Source of the DNA: Paraburkholderia sp. BL25I1N1
Lineage (GTDB): Bacteria > Pseudomonadota > Gammaproteobacteria > Burkholderiales > Burkholderiaceae
Assembly (NCBI RefSeq): GCF_003002025.1
Contig: NZ_PVZB01000016.1
Location: forward strand, 153,139-217,138
DNA length: 64,000 bases
Direction of reading: 5' to 3'
Shown: positions 51,780 to 59,912 of the stretch, piece after piece
Numbering within the stretch: position 1 is the first letter of the stretch
How the letters are laid out: each line of letters begins with the position of its first letter
Notes under the pieces: generated by a model
The model's database searches: none
Told to the model about the DNA's origin: nothing
The model's input: only the letters and a program-made list of their open reading frames with translations
Position numbers and translations under genes: made by a program

Positions 51780-53063
51780 TCATCGATAGCCTGCGACCGC
51801 TTCCGCCTCGAACACATCGGTACCCGGCAGATGCGCCCATTCATTCGGGCCCGCGACAATTTCAGTAACGGTCAGCAGACACGCATCGAGCTCCTGCCGC
51901 AGCCGGTCGTGGTCGATCGCCTGTCCGATGAACACGATTTCCTGCCGGCAATCGCCCACCGGCTCATCCCATTTGTCGAGTATGCCCTGACGGCGATAGT
52001 CGTCGCGTGGCCAGTCCGGCTGCGGAACGAAGCGCCACCACCGGCCGACGTAGCCCCATTGAAAGCGCCGGCCGGTCTGCACGAGCATGCCGATATCGAC
52101 ATGGCGATGCGCAGTCCAGAAATAGCCCTTGCAGCGAAGCAGGCGGCCGTTGCTCCACGGTTGATGTAACCACGCGAGGAGACGCGCCGGATGAAACGGC
52201 GCTCGCTCGCGATAGACCCATGACGCGATCCCATACGACTCCGATTCCGACGGCCGTTCGTCGGCCCGCATCCGCTGCATCCAGCCCGGCGATTCGACGA
52301 GCGCCGGCAGATCGAACCGGCGGGTATTCAACACGTCCGACGGATCGACTTTGCCGTTCGCCATCGGAAGTATCCGCGCGGACGGATTCAGCAAGGCGAG
52401 CGCGGCGCGCAGCCGGTCGAAACCCGCTTCGCCGATCCGGTCGATCCGGCTGACCAGGATCACGTTCGCATATTCGACCTGCTCGATCAGCAGATCCGAG
52501 AGCTTGCGCGGCCCGGCGTCGTCATTGCCATCATTGCCGTCGTCGCTATTGTTTCCCGCCGCAATCGGGTCCGTCGACTCCAGCATCGCCTCGAACGTTT
52601 CGCCGTTCACGACAGTGACGAGCGTATCGAGCCGCGCGAGCTCGCTAAGGCTGAAGCCGTTCTTGTCGAGAAACGCGAACGTCTCCGCGACCGGCATCGG
52701 TTCCGAGACGCCGCTCGATTCGATCAGCAGGTAATCGAAGCATCGCTGCCGCGCGAGCACGCTGATCTGCTCGAGCAGATCGGCGCGCAGCGTGCAGCAG
52801 ATACAGCCGTTGCTCATCTCGACGAGTTCGTCCTCGCCGCGATGCAGTTCGACGTGCCGCCGCACGTCGTCCGCGTCGATGTTCACCTCGCTCATGTCGT
52901 TGACGATCACCGCGACCTTCAGCCCCGCGCGATTGCGCAGGATGTGGTTCAGCAGCGTCGTTTTCCCCGCGCCGAGGAACCCGGACAGCACGGTCACCGG
53001 GATCCGTGCCGCCGGGTTGTCCGGCGCGGGTGATGACGCGAACGATAGCGCGAGCGTATTCAT
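51780..53063 (-). CDS. Nitrile hydratase activator, CobW/P47K-type metallochaperone
   Basis: A 427-aa GTPase-type metallochaperone. Walker A GFLGAGKTTLLNH (about 28-40) and the metal motif NGCICC (C87-x-C89-C90) define the CobW/P47K group. Fe-type nitrile hydratases need such an activator to install iron and modify the ligand cysteines. Its ATG overlaps the nthB stop by 4 bp (53060-53063), and the order nthA-nthB-activator is the one known for Fe-type clusters. A Gly/Asn/Asp-rich loop near residues 180-200 (GNNSDDGNDGNDD) is unusual. Identification rests on motifs plus context. Confidence 0.9.
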   Translation of the reverse strand: MNTLALSFASSPAPDNPAARIPVTVLSGFLGAGKTTLLNHILRNRAGLKVAVIVNDMSEVNIDADDVRRHVELHRGEDELVEMSNGCICCTLRADLLEQISVLARQRCFDYLLIESSGVSEPMPVAETFAFLDKNGFSLSELARLDTLVTVVNGETFEAMLESTDPIAAGNNSDDGNDGNDDAGPRKLSDLLIEQVEYANVILVSRIDRIGEAGFDRLRAALALLNPSARILPMANGKVDPSDVLNTRRFDLPALVESPGWMQRMRADERPSESESYGIASWVYRERAPFHPARLLAWLHQPWSNGRLLRCKGYFWTAHRHVDIGMLVQTGRRFQWGYVGRWWRFVPQPDWPRDDYRRQGILDKWDEPVGDCRQEIVFIGQAIDHDRLRQELDACLLTVTEIVAGPNEWAHLPGTDVFEAEAVAGYR

Positions 53064-53758
53064 GCCGGCATACCGTCGGCGTGTTTCCCACCTCGCGCGG
53101 CTGCGGCATCGGCGCGTGCCGGCGCGCGGTCCAGATAGCCTTCGAACAGATCGGCAACCACGTAGCCGTCGTCCGCGGCATCGCCCCACAGATCCTTCAC
53201 GCGAAATTCGACGTGATAGGTCGGCTGATGCACGGCGCTGGTATCGCCGTGGCCGATTGTGTCCGGGAACGGCCACGATTCGGTCGTCCGGTGCAGCACG
53301 ATGCCTTCCTTTCCGCGCACGTACCCCGGAGCGCGGATGTGCCCGCTCACGTGTTCGTCGCGCACGATCACGCGGTCGCCGACTTCGAACCGCGTCGAGC
53401 CGGCGTGGGCCGCGCGGCCCGGCGAATGTGGCGGATTCGCGAGCCTGAACCGCGAGCCGAGCGCGCGGTCGAGTTCTTCCTGCGTCAGCACGCCGGTTTC
53501 GACGAGCAGCGTCGCGGTCGCGATCACGTAGCGCTCGTAGTAGCGCGTGCCGACGTGCTGGCGCACGTCGATCCGCTCGACCGCGTGCCGCACCTCGTCG
53601 ACGCTGAATTTTTTCAACTGATCGACGCCGACGAACATCAGGCTGTACGCGAGATGTTCCCAGTCTTCCTTGAATACCGGCTTGTAGCCGAGGCTGTTGA
53701 TCGAATGCGGAACCCGGCCGAAGCCCTGGAAGCCGCCGAGGTCGTGAAAACCGTCCAT
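53060..53758 (-). CDS. nthB: Nitrile hydratase beta subunit
   Basis: A 232-aa beta subunit. It starts MDGFHDLGGFQGFGRVPHS, the classic beta N-terminus, and contains KPVFKEDWEHLAYSLMFVG, then the conserved Arg57 (SVDEVRHAVE), probably the one that hydrogen-bonds the oxidised ligand cysteines of alpha. The C-terminal SH3-like part has FEVGDRVIVRDEHVSGHIRAPGYVRGKEGIV and YHVEFRVKDLWG. With alpha it hydrates nitriles to amides. It follows nthA by 44 bp and overlaps the activator gene. Confidence 0.95.
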   Translation of the reverse strand: MDGFHDLGGFQGFGRVPHSINSLGYKPVFKEDWEHLAYSLMFVGVDQLKKFSVDEVRHAVERIDVRQHVGTRYYERYVIATATLLVETGVLTQEELDRALGSRFRLANPPHSPGRAAHAGSTRFEVGDRVIVRDEHVSGHIRAPGYVRGKEGIVLHRTTESWPFPDTIGHGDTSAVHQPTYHVEFRVKDLWGDAADDGYVVADLFEGYLDRAPARADAAAARGGKHADGMPA

Positions 53759-53802
53759 GTGTGTACTCCGAAATGAATGTCGATGGGAGAGGCCGGCGAG
53801 AA

Positions 53803-54402
53803 TCAGCTGACGCGCGGCAACGCGACGCCGATCAGCACGTCCTTCGAGACAAGCGTTCGCAATTCTTCCTCGCTCATGTGCTCGCTGCCTTCCGGACGCA
53901 TCGGCAGCACGAGATAGCGGCTTTCGGCTGTCGTGTCCCAGACCTTCACAACGATGTCGTCGGACAGATCGGTGCCGAGTTCGCGCAGCACCGTGCGGCC
54001 TTCCCGAACGAGTCGCGCGCGGTATTCGAAGCCCTTGTACCACTCGGGCGGCAGACCGAGCACCGGCCAGTTCGTGCACGAGCAGAGGCTGCAGACGATC
54101 ACGTTCTTCAGCGTCGGCGTATCTTCGAGTGCGACGATGTATTCGCCTTGCGGGCCGGTGTAGCCGAATTGTGCGCACGCCGCGGTGCCGTCCTTCAGTA
54201 GCAGCTCGCGGAATGCCGGATCGACCCACGCGCGCGCGACGATGCGCGCGCCGTTCGCCGGATCCCAGGTCGTCGACATCAGCTCCGTCAGGCCTTCGAT
54301 ATAGCCGTCGGGGATCAGGTTCTTTTCCTTCATGACCCGGAACAGCGCCCAGGCACGTTCGCCGGGCGTCGAGGTCGTTTCCGCGGATGGGTTCGCGCTC
54401 AT
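53803..54402 (-). CDS. nthA: Nitrile hydratase alpha subunit, iron type
   Basis: A 199-aa alpha subunit with the catalytic metal motif VC104-S-L-C107-S-C109. Ser at the second position of C-x-L-C-S-C marks the non-haem iron class (cobalt enzymes have Thr). Two of the three cysteines are expected to be oxidised to sulfinic and sulfenic acids. ALFRVMKEKNLIP and NGARIVARAWVDPAFRELLL are typical N-terminal stretches. A good ribosome-binding site (AAGGAG on the minus strand, about 54410-54417) precedes the ATG at 54402. First gene of the nthA-nthB-activator operon. Confidence 0.96.
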   Translation of the reverse strand: MSANPSAETTSTPGERAWALFRVMKEKNLIPDGYIEGLTELMSTTWDPANGARIVARAWVDPAFRELLLKDGTAACAQFGYTGPQGEYIVALEDTPTLKNVIVCSLCSCTNWPVLGLPPEWYKGFEYRARLVREGRTVLRELGTDLSDDIVVKVWDTTAESRYLVLPMRPEGSEHMSEEELRTLVSKDVLIGVALPRVS

Positions 54403-54504
54403 TGGTGGGGACTCCTTGTGGTGGATCGGGATGACCGTCGCGGTGTCGATGCCGCTGCCGTGTCCGTGGCGGGACGCGGTCTTGACCGGTCACGCTCGAC
54501 GAAC

Positions 54505-54544
54505 AGGGTAAGAAGAGAAAATGCGCGGTTCTTTGTCCGCACGG
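54505..54544 (-). promoter_or_regulatory. 40-bp shared element facing nthA
   Basis: Read on the minus strand from 54544: CCGT, 2 bp, GGA, 3 bp, AGAACCGC, G, CATTTT, 2 bp, CTTC, then TTACCCT. Every block has the same spacing in the opposite-strand copy at 54754-54793; by hand 30 of 40 positions agree. The TTACCC end is at a plausible -10 position. Confidence 0.65.
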
Positions 54545-54753
54545 ATCGGAAACTGTGTTGGGACGGATCCGGACGCGTGTTCGGAGGCATGGCGCGAAGG
54601 AGGCGCCTCAACCTGCTGTATACAGCGCGGCTGGCGGGTACATGTGGCGACGAGCGGAGGGTTGCGCCAGCGCGAAACGAGAGCGATCGACGCGCGTTGT
54701 GTTGCCGCCGCGTGACGCCGATCGCGGAAGCCCGTCACAGCCAATTTCTTGTT

Positions 54754-54793
54754 CCGTCAGGAAACAGAACCGCACATTTTGCCTTCCTATTCT
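54754..54793 (+). promoter_or_regulatory. 40-bp shared element facing the channel-oxd-amidase operon
   Basis: Read on the plus strand: CCGT, 2 bp, GGA, 3 bp, AGAACCGC, A, CATTTT, 2 bp, CTTC, then CTATTCT. TATTCT at 54788-54793 may serve as a -10 box. It is the mirror copy of the element at 54505-54544. Confidence 0.65.
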
Positions 54794-54953
54794 CTCTCTC
54801 AAGCGATGACCCGCCAGGTTGTCGCGAATCGGCGGCGCTGCCGACGCGCCGCTGGATAAAAACTACGCAGCACACCACGATACCGACGCCCGGCAACGGC
54901 GCACGTTCCTCGCACGTCGGGCGCGGTGGTGTTTGCTCATCCAGGTGAAGGGA

Positions 54954-55850
54954 ATGATGGTCAACGGCAACAGAACGAAACTGAAGCGGATCGCGCGCTG
55001 GATCGGCGCATCGCTGATGCTGGTCGCATCGCACTACGCGGGTGCGGTCGAGGTCGATCCGGGCGACTACGAGCAGTACCCGGTCGGCGCGACAATCGGC
55101 GTGCTGTACTACAACTACTCGACGACGAACGCGCTCTATTCGAACGGCAGCAAGACGTCGGATTTCGACCTGCAGTCGAACGTCGGCATAGCGCGCCTCT
55201 TGCATGTGTTCCAGCTGACCGAGCGGCTGACAATCGATCCGCAGATTCTGCTGCCGTTCGGCCACATCAGCAGCTTCGGCAGCGCGAGCGCACTCGGCAG
55301 CACGACCGGTGTCGGCGACGTGATCCTGACCGCACCGTTGAAGTTCCGCCTGAACGACGCGAAGGACGTGGCTGCCGCGACCGTGTACCTGTACGCGCCG
55401 ACCGGTAGCTATCAACAGAACCGTGCTCTGAATTTCGGCGCGAACCGCTTGTCGCTCGACTTCCAGGCCGCGTACGTGAAGCACTTATCACCGCACTGGG
55501 CGGTTGATCTGGTCGGCGACGCGATCTGGTACGGCAACAACACGTCTTACGGCGCGAGCGGCGCGACGCTGCACCAGCGGATGAGCTACAGCGCGCAGGC
55601 GATGGTCCGCTACATGCCGGATCCGGGCACGTCGATTGGCCTCGGCGTCACGCAGTTCTGGGGCGGCGAGACCAGCGTCGACGGGATCGATAACCACGAC
55701 GCGCTGCGCACGACGCGGATGCGGGTGACCGCGTCGAAGTTTGTGACGAAAGCCGACCAGGTGCAGATCCAGCTCGGCACCGACCTGAGCGTGCGCAACG
55801 GTCCGAAGGACAGCCTGCTCGCCGGTCTGCGCTACGCGCACATCTTCTGA
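54954..55850 (+). CDS. Outer-membrane beta-barrel, phenol-degradation MetA-like family, in the nitrile island
   Basis: A 298-aa exported protein; the signal peptide is about residues 1-31 (ASLMLVASHYAGA). The rest has alternating beta-strand pattern and ends in LLAGLRYAHIF, an aromatic C-terminal residue as in outer-membrane barrels. The opening PVGATIGVLYYNYSTTNALY and FGHISSFGSASALGSTTGVGDVIL resemble the MetA-pathway (phenol degradation) protein family, thought to be hydrophobic-substrate channels. ATG 54954 follows GTGAAGGGA. Position at the head of the oxd-amidase operon suggests uptake of aldoxime or nitrile; that is inference. Confidence 0.8.
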   Translation: MMVNGNRTKLKRIARWIGASLMLVASHYAGAVEVDPGDYEQYPVGATIGVLYYNYSTTNALYSNGSKTSDFDLQSNVGIARLLHVFQLTERLTIDPQILLPFGHISSFGSASALGSTTGVGDVILTAPLKFRLNDAKDVAAATVYLYAPTGSYQQNRALNFGANRLSLDFQAAYVKHLSPHWAVDLVGDAIWYGNNTSYGASGATLHQRMSYSAQAMVRYMPDPGTSIGLGVTQFWGGETSVDGIDNHDALRTTRMRVTASKFVTKADQVQIQLGTDLSVRNGPKDSLLAGLRYAHIF

Positions 55851-55859
55851 GCACGAGTG

Positions 55860-55876
55860 CGAGCCACACCGGCTCG
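55860..55876 (+). other. Hairpin between the channel gene and oxd
   Basis: CGAGCC and GGCTCG form a 6-bp stem around ACACC. A T-rich stretch follows 14 bp later, so it could be a partial terminator or an mRNA processing element within the operon. Confidence 0.4.
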
Positions 55877-55929
55877 TCATCCTTGCCTTTAGTTTTTCGA
55901 CATCCCATCAATTTCGAGCGAGGTCATTC

Positions 55930-56994
55930 ATGGAATCCGCCATCGACAAACACCTGGTCTGCCCGCGCACACTGTCGCGCCGCGTCGCCGACGATTACCA
56001 GCCGCCGTTCCCGATGTACGTCGCCCGTGCGGCAGAAGACCTGAACCAGGTCGTGATGGGCTATTTCGGCGTGCAGTATCGCGGCGCCGACAAGCGTGCC
56101 GCCGCGCTGGCCGCGTTGCGCCGGATCGTCGCCGATTTCGGCGCGGCGGACGGCCCCGCGAATCACGACCTGACGCAGCACACCGACAACCAGGGCTACG
56201 ACAACCTGATGGTTGTCGGCTACTGGCGCGACCCGGCTGCATACGAGCGCTGGCTGGCTTCGCCCGCGGTCGCCGAATGGTGGGCGTCCGACGAGCGTCT
56301 CGCCGACGGGATCGGCTATTTCCGCGAAATCGTCGCACCGCGTGCGGAGCAGTTCGAAACGCTGTACGCGTTTACCGACGATTTTCCGGGCGTCGGCGCG
56401 ATCATGGACGGCGTCAGCGGCGAGGTCGAGGAACACGGCTACTGGGGATCGATGCGCGACCGCTTTCCGATCTCGCAGGTCGACTGGATGCGGCCCGACG
56501 GCGAGCTGCGAATCGTGCACGGCGATCCGTCGAAAGGCGGCCGCGTCGTCGTGCATGCGCACGACAACATCGCGTTGATTCGATCCGGGCAGGACTGGCG
56601 CGCGACCGAGAACGACGAGCGCCGGCTGTATCTCGACGAGATCGAGCCGACGTTGCGCGCCGGCATGGATTTCCTGCGCGATAACGGCGCCGACGCCGGC
56701 TGCTACAGCAACCGCTACGTGCAGTCGATCGATCTCGACGGCAACCTGCTCGACGAGAGCTACAACATTGGCCACTGGCGTTCGCTCGAGCGGCTCGAAC
56801 GCTGGGCCGAATCGCACCCGACGCATCTGCGGATCTTCGTCACGTTCTTCCGCGTCGTCGCCGGGTTGTCGAAGCTGCGGCTGTATCACGAGGTGTCCGT
56901 GTTCGACGCGAAACATCAGGTGTACGAATACGTGAACTGCCATCCGCGAACCGGGATGATGCGCGACGCTGTCGCGATCGCCACCGCCCGCTGA
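55930..56994 (+). CDS. oxd: Aldoxime dehydratase (haem enzyme)
   Basis: A 354-aa haem aldoxime dehydratase converting R-CH=NOH to R-CN and water. At the residue numbers known for OxdRE of Rhodococcus and the Pseudomonas enzyme, the same residues are found here: H299 (proximal haem ligand, in ESHPTHL), and the catalytic R178 (in MRDRFP), S219 (in LIRSG) and H320 (in LRLYHEV). Length matches too. Its product is the substrate of the nitrile hydratase encoded divergently. It lies 79 bp after the channel gene. Confidence 0.96.
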   Translation: MESAIDKHLVCPRTLSRRVADDYQPPFPMYVARAAEDLNQVVMGYFGVQYRGADKRAAALAALRRIVADFGAADGPANHDLTQHTDNQGYDNLMVVGYWRDPAAYERWLASPAVAEWWASDERLADGIGYFREIVAPRAEQFETLYAFTDDFPGVGAIMDGVSGEVEEHGYWGSMRDRFPISQVDWMRPDGELRIVHGDPSKGGRVVVHAHDNIALIRSGQDWRATENDERRLYLDEIEPTLRAGMDFLRDNGADAGCYSNRYVQSIDLDGNLLDESYNIGHWRSLERLERWAESHPTHLRIFVTFFRVVAGLSKLRLYHEVSVFDAKHQVYEYVNCHPRTGMMRDAVAIATAR

Positions 56995-57046
56995 ATGGTC
57001 CGGGCGCCGCGTGCGCGGCGCCGCCTTACCGATCTGGAGAACATTG

Positions 57047-58573
57047 ATGGCTATCAAGCGGCCGACCCGTGAACAACTTCTCGACATCGCAGCCGGCTTC
57101 GGCTTCCATGTCGATCAACGGCAGCTCGCCGATTACGACGAAGCGCTGCAGGCGAATTTCGATGCGTACGACGCGATCGACGCGCTGCCCGACTATCTGC
57201 CGACCGTCGCGTATCGACGCACGCCCGGTTATCGCCCGGAAGGAGACGAGAACCGCTACGGCGCGTGGGCGCGCAAGAGCACCATCCACGGTGCGCCCGA
57301 CGGCAAGCTGCGCGGCAAGACCGTCGCGGTGAAGGACAACATCTGCGTGGCCGGCGTACCGATGCGCAACGGTGCGAGCACGTTCGAGGGCTACGTGCCG
57401 GACGTCGACGCGACCGTCGTCACGCGGATGCTCGATGCCGGCGCGACGGTCGCCGGAAAATCCACTTGTGAGTATTACTGCTTTTCTGGCGGCTCGCACA
57501 CGAGCGCGTCCGGGCCGGTGTACAACCCGCGCAAGCGCGGGCATTCGGCCGGCGGCTCGTCGTCCGGCAGCGGTGCGCTGCTCGCGAGCGGTGAGGTCGA
57601 CATGGCGCTCGGCAGCGACCAGGGTGGCTCGGTGCGGATTCCGTCCGCGTATTGCGGTGTCTACGGGATGAAGCCGACGCACGGGCTCGTCCCGTACACC
57701 GGCGCGATGCCGATCGAGGCGACCGTCGACCATCTCGGACCGATGACCAACAACGTGCTCGACAATGCGCTGCTGCTCGACGTGATCGCCGGCTACGACG
57801 GACTCGATCCGCGCCAGCAGGCGCTGCCGCCGCGCGCCGATTATCTCGGCGCGATCCGCGACGGCGTCGCTGGGCTGCGGATCGGGATACTGCGAGAAGG
57901 GTTCGGGCTCGCGAATGCGGAACCCATAGTCGACGAGGCGGTGCTACTCGCCGTGCATCGGCTTCGCAAGCTCGGCGCGAGCGTCGAGGAGGTGTCCGTG
58001 CCACTGCATGCGACGGGCACCGCGATCTGGCTGCCGATCGCGGCCGAAGGCGCAACCCAGCAGATGATGAAGGGCAATAGCCACGGCTTCAACTGGGGCG
58101 GCCTGTACATGACAGGGATGATCGATCACCACGCGGGCTGGCGCGAACGCGCCGACGAGCTGCCGGATACCGTGAAGGTGACGATGCTGCTCGGCGAGTA
58201 CTTCACGAGCCGGTATCGCGGGCGTTATTACGCGAAGTGCCAGAACCTCGCGCGGCGGCTGCGCGCGGATTACGACGCGGCGCTGCAATCGTACGATCTT
58301 CTGCTGATGCCGACAGTGCCGATGCGCGCGTCGAAGCTGCCGGAACCCGGTTGCACGATGTCGGAATCGCTGACGCGCGCGTTCGAGATGCTCGCGAACA
58401 CCGCCCCGTTCGACGTGTCCGGGCATCCGGCAATGTCGCTGCCGTGCGGGGTTGCCGAGGATCTGCCGATCGGGCTGCAACTGGTCGGCCGCCGTTTCGA
58501 CGAGGCGACGATCTATCGGTGCGCGTATGCATATGAACAGTCGTCCGACTGGCGGCAAACAGCGCTCGCCTGA
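57047..58573 (+). CDS. Amidase-signature amidase of the nitrile pathway
   Basis: A 508-aa amidase-signature enzyme hydrolysing amides to carboxylic acid and ammonia. The Ser-cisSer-Lys triad falls at K96 (VAVKDN), S171 (GGSSSGS) and S195 (DQGGSVRIP), the numbering of the Rhodococcus N-771 nitrile-pathway amidase as I recall it. The N-terminal helical extension (about 1-70) is also typical of that subgroup. ATG 57047 is used, preceded by GGAGA. It follows oxd by 52 bp, so the two are almost surely co-transcribed. Confidence 0.95.
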   Translation: MAIKRPTREQLLDIAAGFGFHVDQRQLADYDEALQANFDAYDAIDALPDYLPTVAYRRTPGYRPEGDENRYGAWARKSTIHGAPDGKLRGKTVAVKDNICVAGVPMRNGASTFEGYVPDVDATVVTRMLDAGATVAGKSTCEYYCFSGGSHTSASGPVYNPRKRGHSAGGSSSGSGALLASGEVDMALGSDQGGSVRIPSAYCGVYGMKPTHGLVPYTGAMPIEATVDHLGPMTNNVLDNALLLDVIAGYDGLDPRQQALPPRADYLGAIRDGVAGLRIGILREGFGLANAEPIVDEAVLLAVHRLRKLGASVEEVSVPLHATGTAIWLPIAAEGATQQMMKGNSHGFNWGGLYMTGMIDHHAGWRERADELPDTVKVTMLLGEYFTSRYRGRYYAKCQNLARRLRADYDAALQSYDLLLMPTVPMRASKLPEPGCTMSESLTRAFEMLANTAPFDVSGHPAMSLPCGVAEDLPIGLQLVGRRFDEATIYRCAYAYEQSSDWRQTALA

Positions 58574-58752
58574 GGCCTGCGACGCGCGTCGGCGTGACCG
58601 GCAGTGTGGCTTTTGCGAACGAGCGGGGCCGCTACGTTGGGCGTCGCGCCGGCGCAGGACGTGACGTAAGCTGCCGGACCGGTTGGACAATGACTTTTTG
58701 AACGGGCACGCTACCGGATCCCCCGTTCGCTTATCCATGTTGGGGCACGATC

Positions 58753-59799
58753 ATGACGATGCGACCGATCATTCCCGCCGAGCGCGACGCCGTACCGAAC
58801 GTCGTGTCCGGCGGGGCGCCGTTCGAGTGGACGAGTTCGTCGATCGAGCTGGCAGCCGACGGCTCGATCGGCCAGCGCATCGAATTCTGGCGCGAGATGA
58901 TCCTGCGCCTATTCGCGGACGTGCAGATCGCGGCCGTGCAGAAGGCCGATTTCTTCGGACAGGTGCGGCAGCGCAAATGCGACAAGCTGCGGATCTCGGA
59001 GATCCATGCGAGCGAGCAGGCGGTGATCCGGCGCTATCGGCAGGCGCGCAGCGAGTACGAGGACAAATACTTCGCGGTGCTGATGCTCGAGGGCAGTCAA
59101 TCTGTCGAGCAAGACGGCAAGATCGTCACGCTGCATCCGGGGGATTTCGCGATCTACGACGCGACACGCCCCCATCACCTTCAGTTCGGACAGTCGTGGC
59201 GCGAGATCGTCGTCAGCATTCCGCGCACGACTTTGAACCAGCTCGTCGTCGGGATGGAGCACCGCACCGCGTGCCCGATTCCTACCGCGCAGGGCGTCGG
59301 CAGCGTGATGCGTGGTTTTCTGGAGCAGATGTCGTTGCAGATCCGCCATGTGTCCGAGGACGAGATGCTGCAGTTGTCGGACACCGCGATTTCTTTGATC
59401 GCAATGACACTCGGGAACCTGCAGCGCAACGATGTCGTGCAATCAAGGATGAAGGCGCTAACGTTAACGCGCGTAAAGCGACATCTGCTCGAGCACCTGC
59501 GGGACCCGGAGTTGAACCCAACGATGATCGAGCAGGCGATCGGAATTTCGTCGCGATACATCAACAAGCTGTTCGAGGCTGAGAACACGTCGCTGATGCG
59601 TTACGTATGGAACTTCCGGCTCGAACGCTGTGCGGAGGATCTCGCGAATCCGCAGTGCGCGGTGCTGCGCGTGTCCGATATCGCGTTGCGGTGGGGGTTT
59701 AACGACATGTCGCATTTTAGTCGCGCATTCCGTGAGCGCTTCGAGACATCGCCGCGCGAATGGCGCAATCGGGCGGTGACACGTCCCGACGACCGATGA
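58753..59799 (+). CDS. AraC-family regulator of the aldoxime-nitrile island
   Basis: A 348-aa regulator. The N-terminal part (about 1-215) is an AraC-binding-like sensor domain (RIEFWREMILRLFADVQIAAVQ, DGKIVTLHPGDFAIYDATRPH). The C-terminal 100 residues carry the HTH pair (TMIEQAIGISSRYINKLFEAENTSLMRYVWNFRLERCAEDL and VSDIALRWGFNDMSHFSRAFRERFETSPREW). It matches the type of OxdR, the activator of aldoxime dehydratase genes in Pseudomonas. It sits 179 bp after the amidase gene and is the natural candidate to bind the 40-bp elements at 54.5-54.8 kb. Confidence 0.9.
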   Translation: MTMRPIIPAERDAVPNVVSGGAPFEWTSSSIELAADGSIGQRIEFWREMILRLFADVQIAAVQKADFFGQVRQRKCDKLRISEIHASEQAVIRRYRQARSEYEDKYFAVLMLEGSQSVEQDGKIVTLHPGDFAIYDATRPHHLQFGQSWREIVVSIPRTTLNQLVVGMEHRTACPIPTAQGVGSVMRGFLEQMSLQIRHVSEDEMLQLSDTAISLIAMTLGNLQRNDVVQSRMKALTLTRVKRHLLEHLRDPELNPTMIEQAIGISSRYINKLFEAENTSLMRYVWNFRLERCAEDLANPQCAVLRVSDIALRWGFNDMSHFSRAFRERFETSPREWRNRAVTRPDDR

Positions 59800-59912
59800 T
59801 GCGTGTGTACGGCCCACTCGCCGCAACGTGAGATTGCCTGGCCGTGGTCTGCACAACTGGTTTGGCTGCACATGCAGATTTAACGAATCCCGGCCAGACC
59901 TCCTGTCGCGGA

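Larger units (their letters stand above)
54403..54953. promoter_or_regulatory. Divergent control region of the aldoxime-nitrile island
   Basis: 551 bp between the divergent nthA and channel-gene starts, without a supportable gene. It contains two copies of a 40-bp element in opposite orientation (54505-54544 and 54754-54793), each facing its own operon at about 100 and 160 bp from the start codon. It should hold both promoters and the binding sites of the island regulator. Confidence 0.7.

Noticed and set aside
53060..54493. The single long frame across nthB and the region antisense-overlapping nthA as one 477-aa protein
   Set aside because: nthB proper starts at 53758 with the family N-terminus MDGFHDLGG. 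The longer frame is the out-of-frame shadow of nthA.
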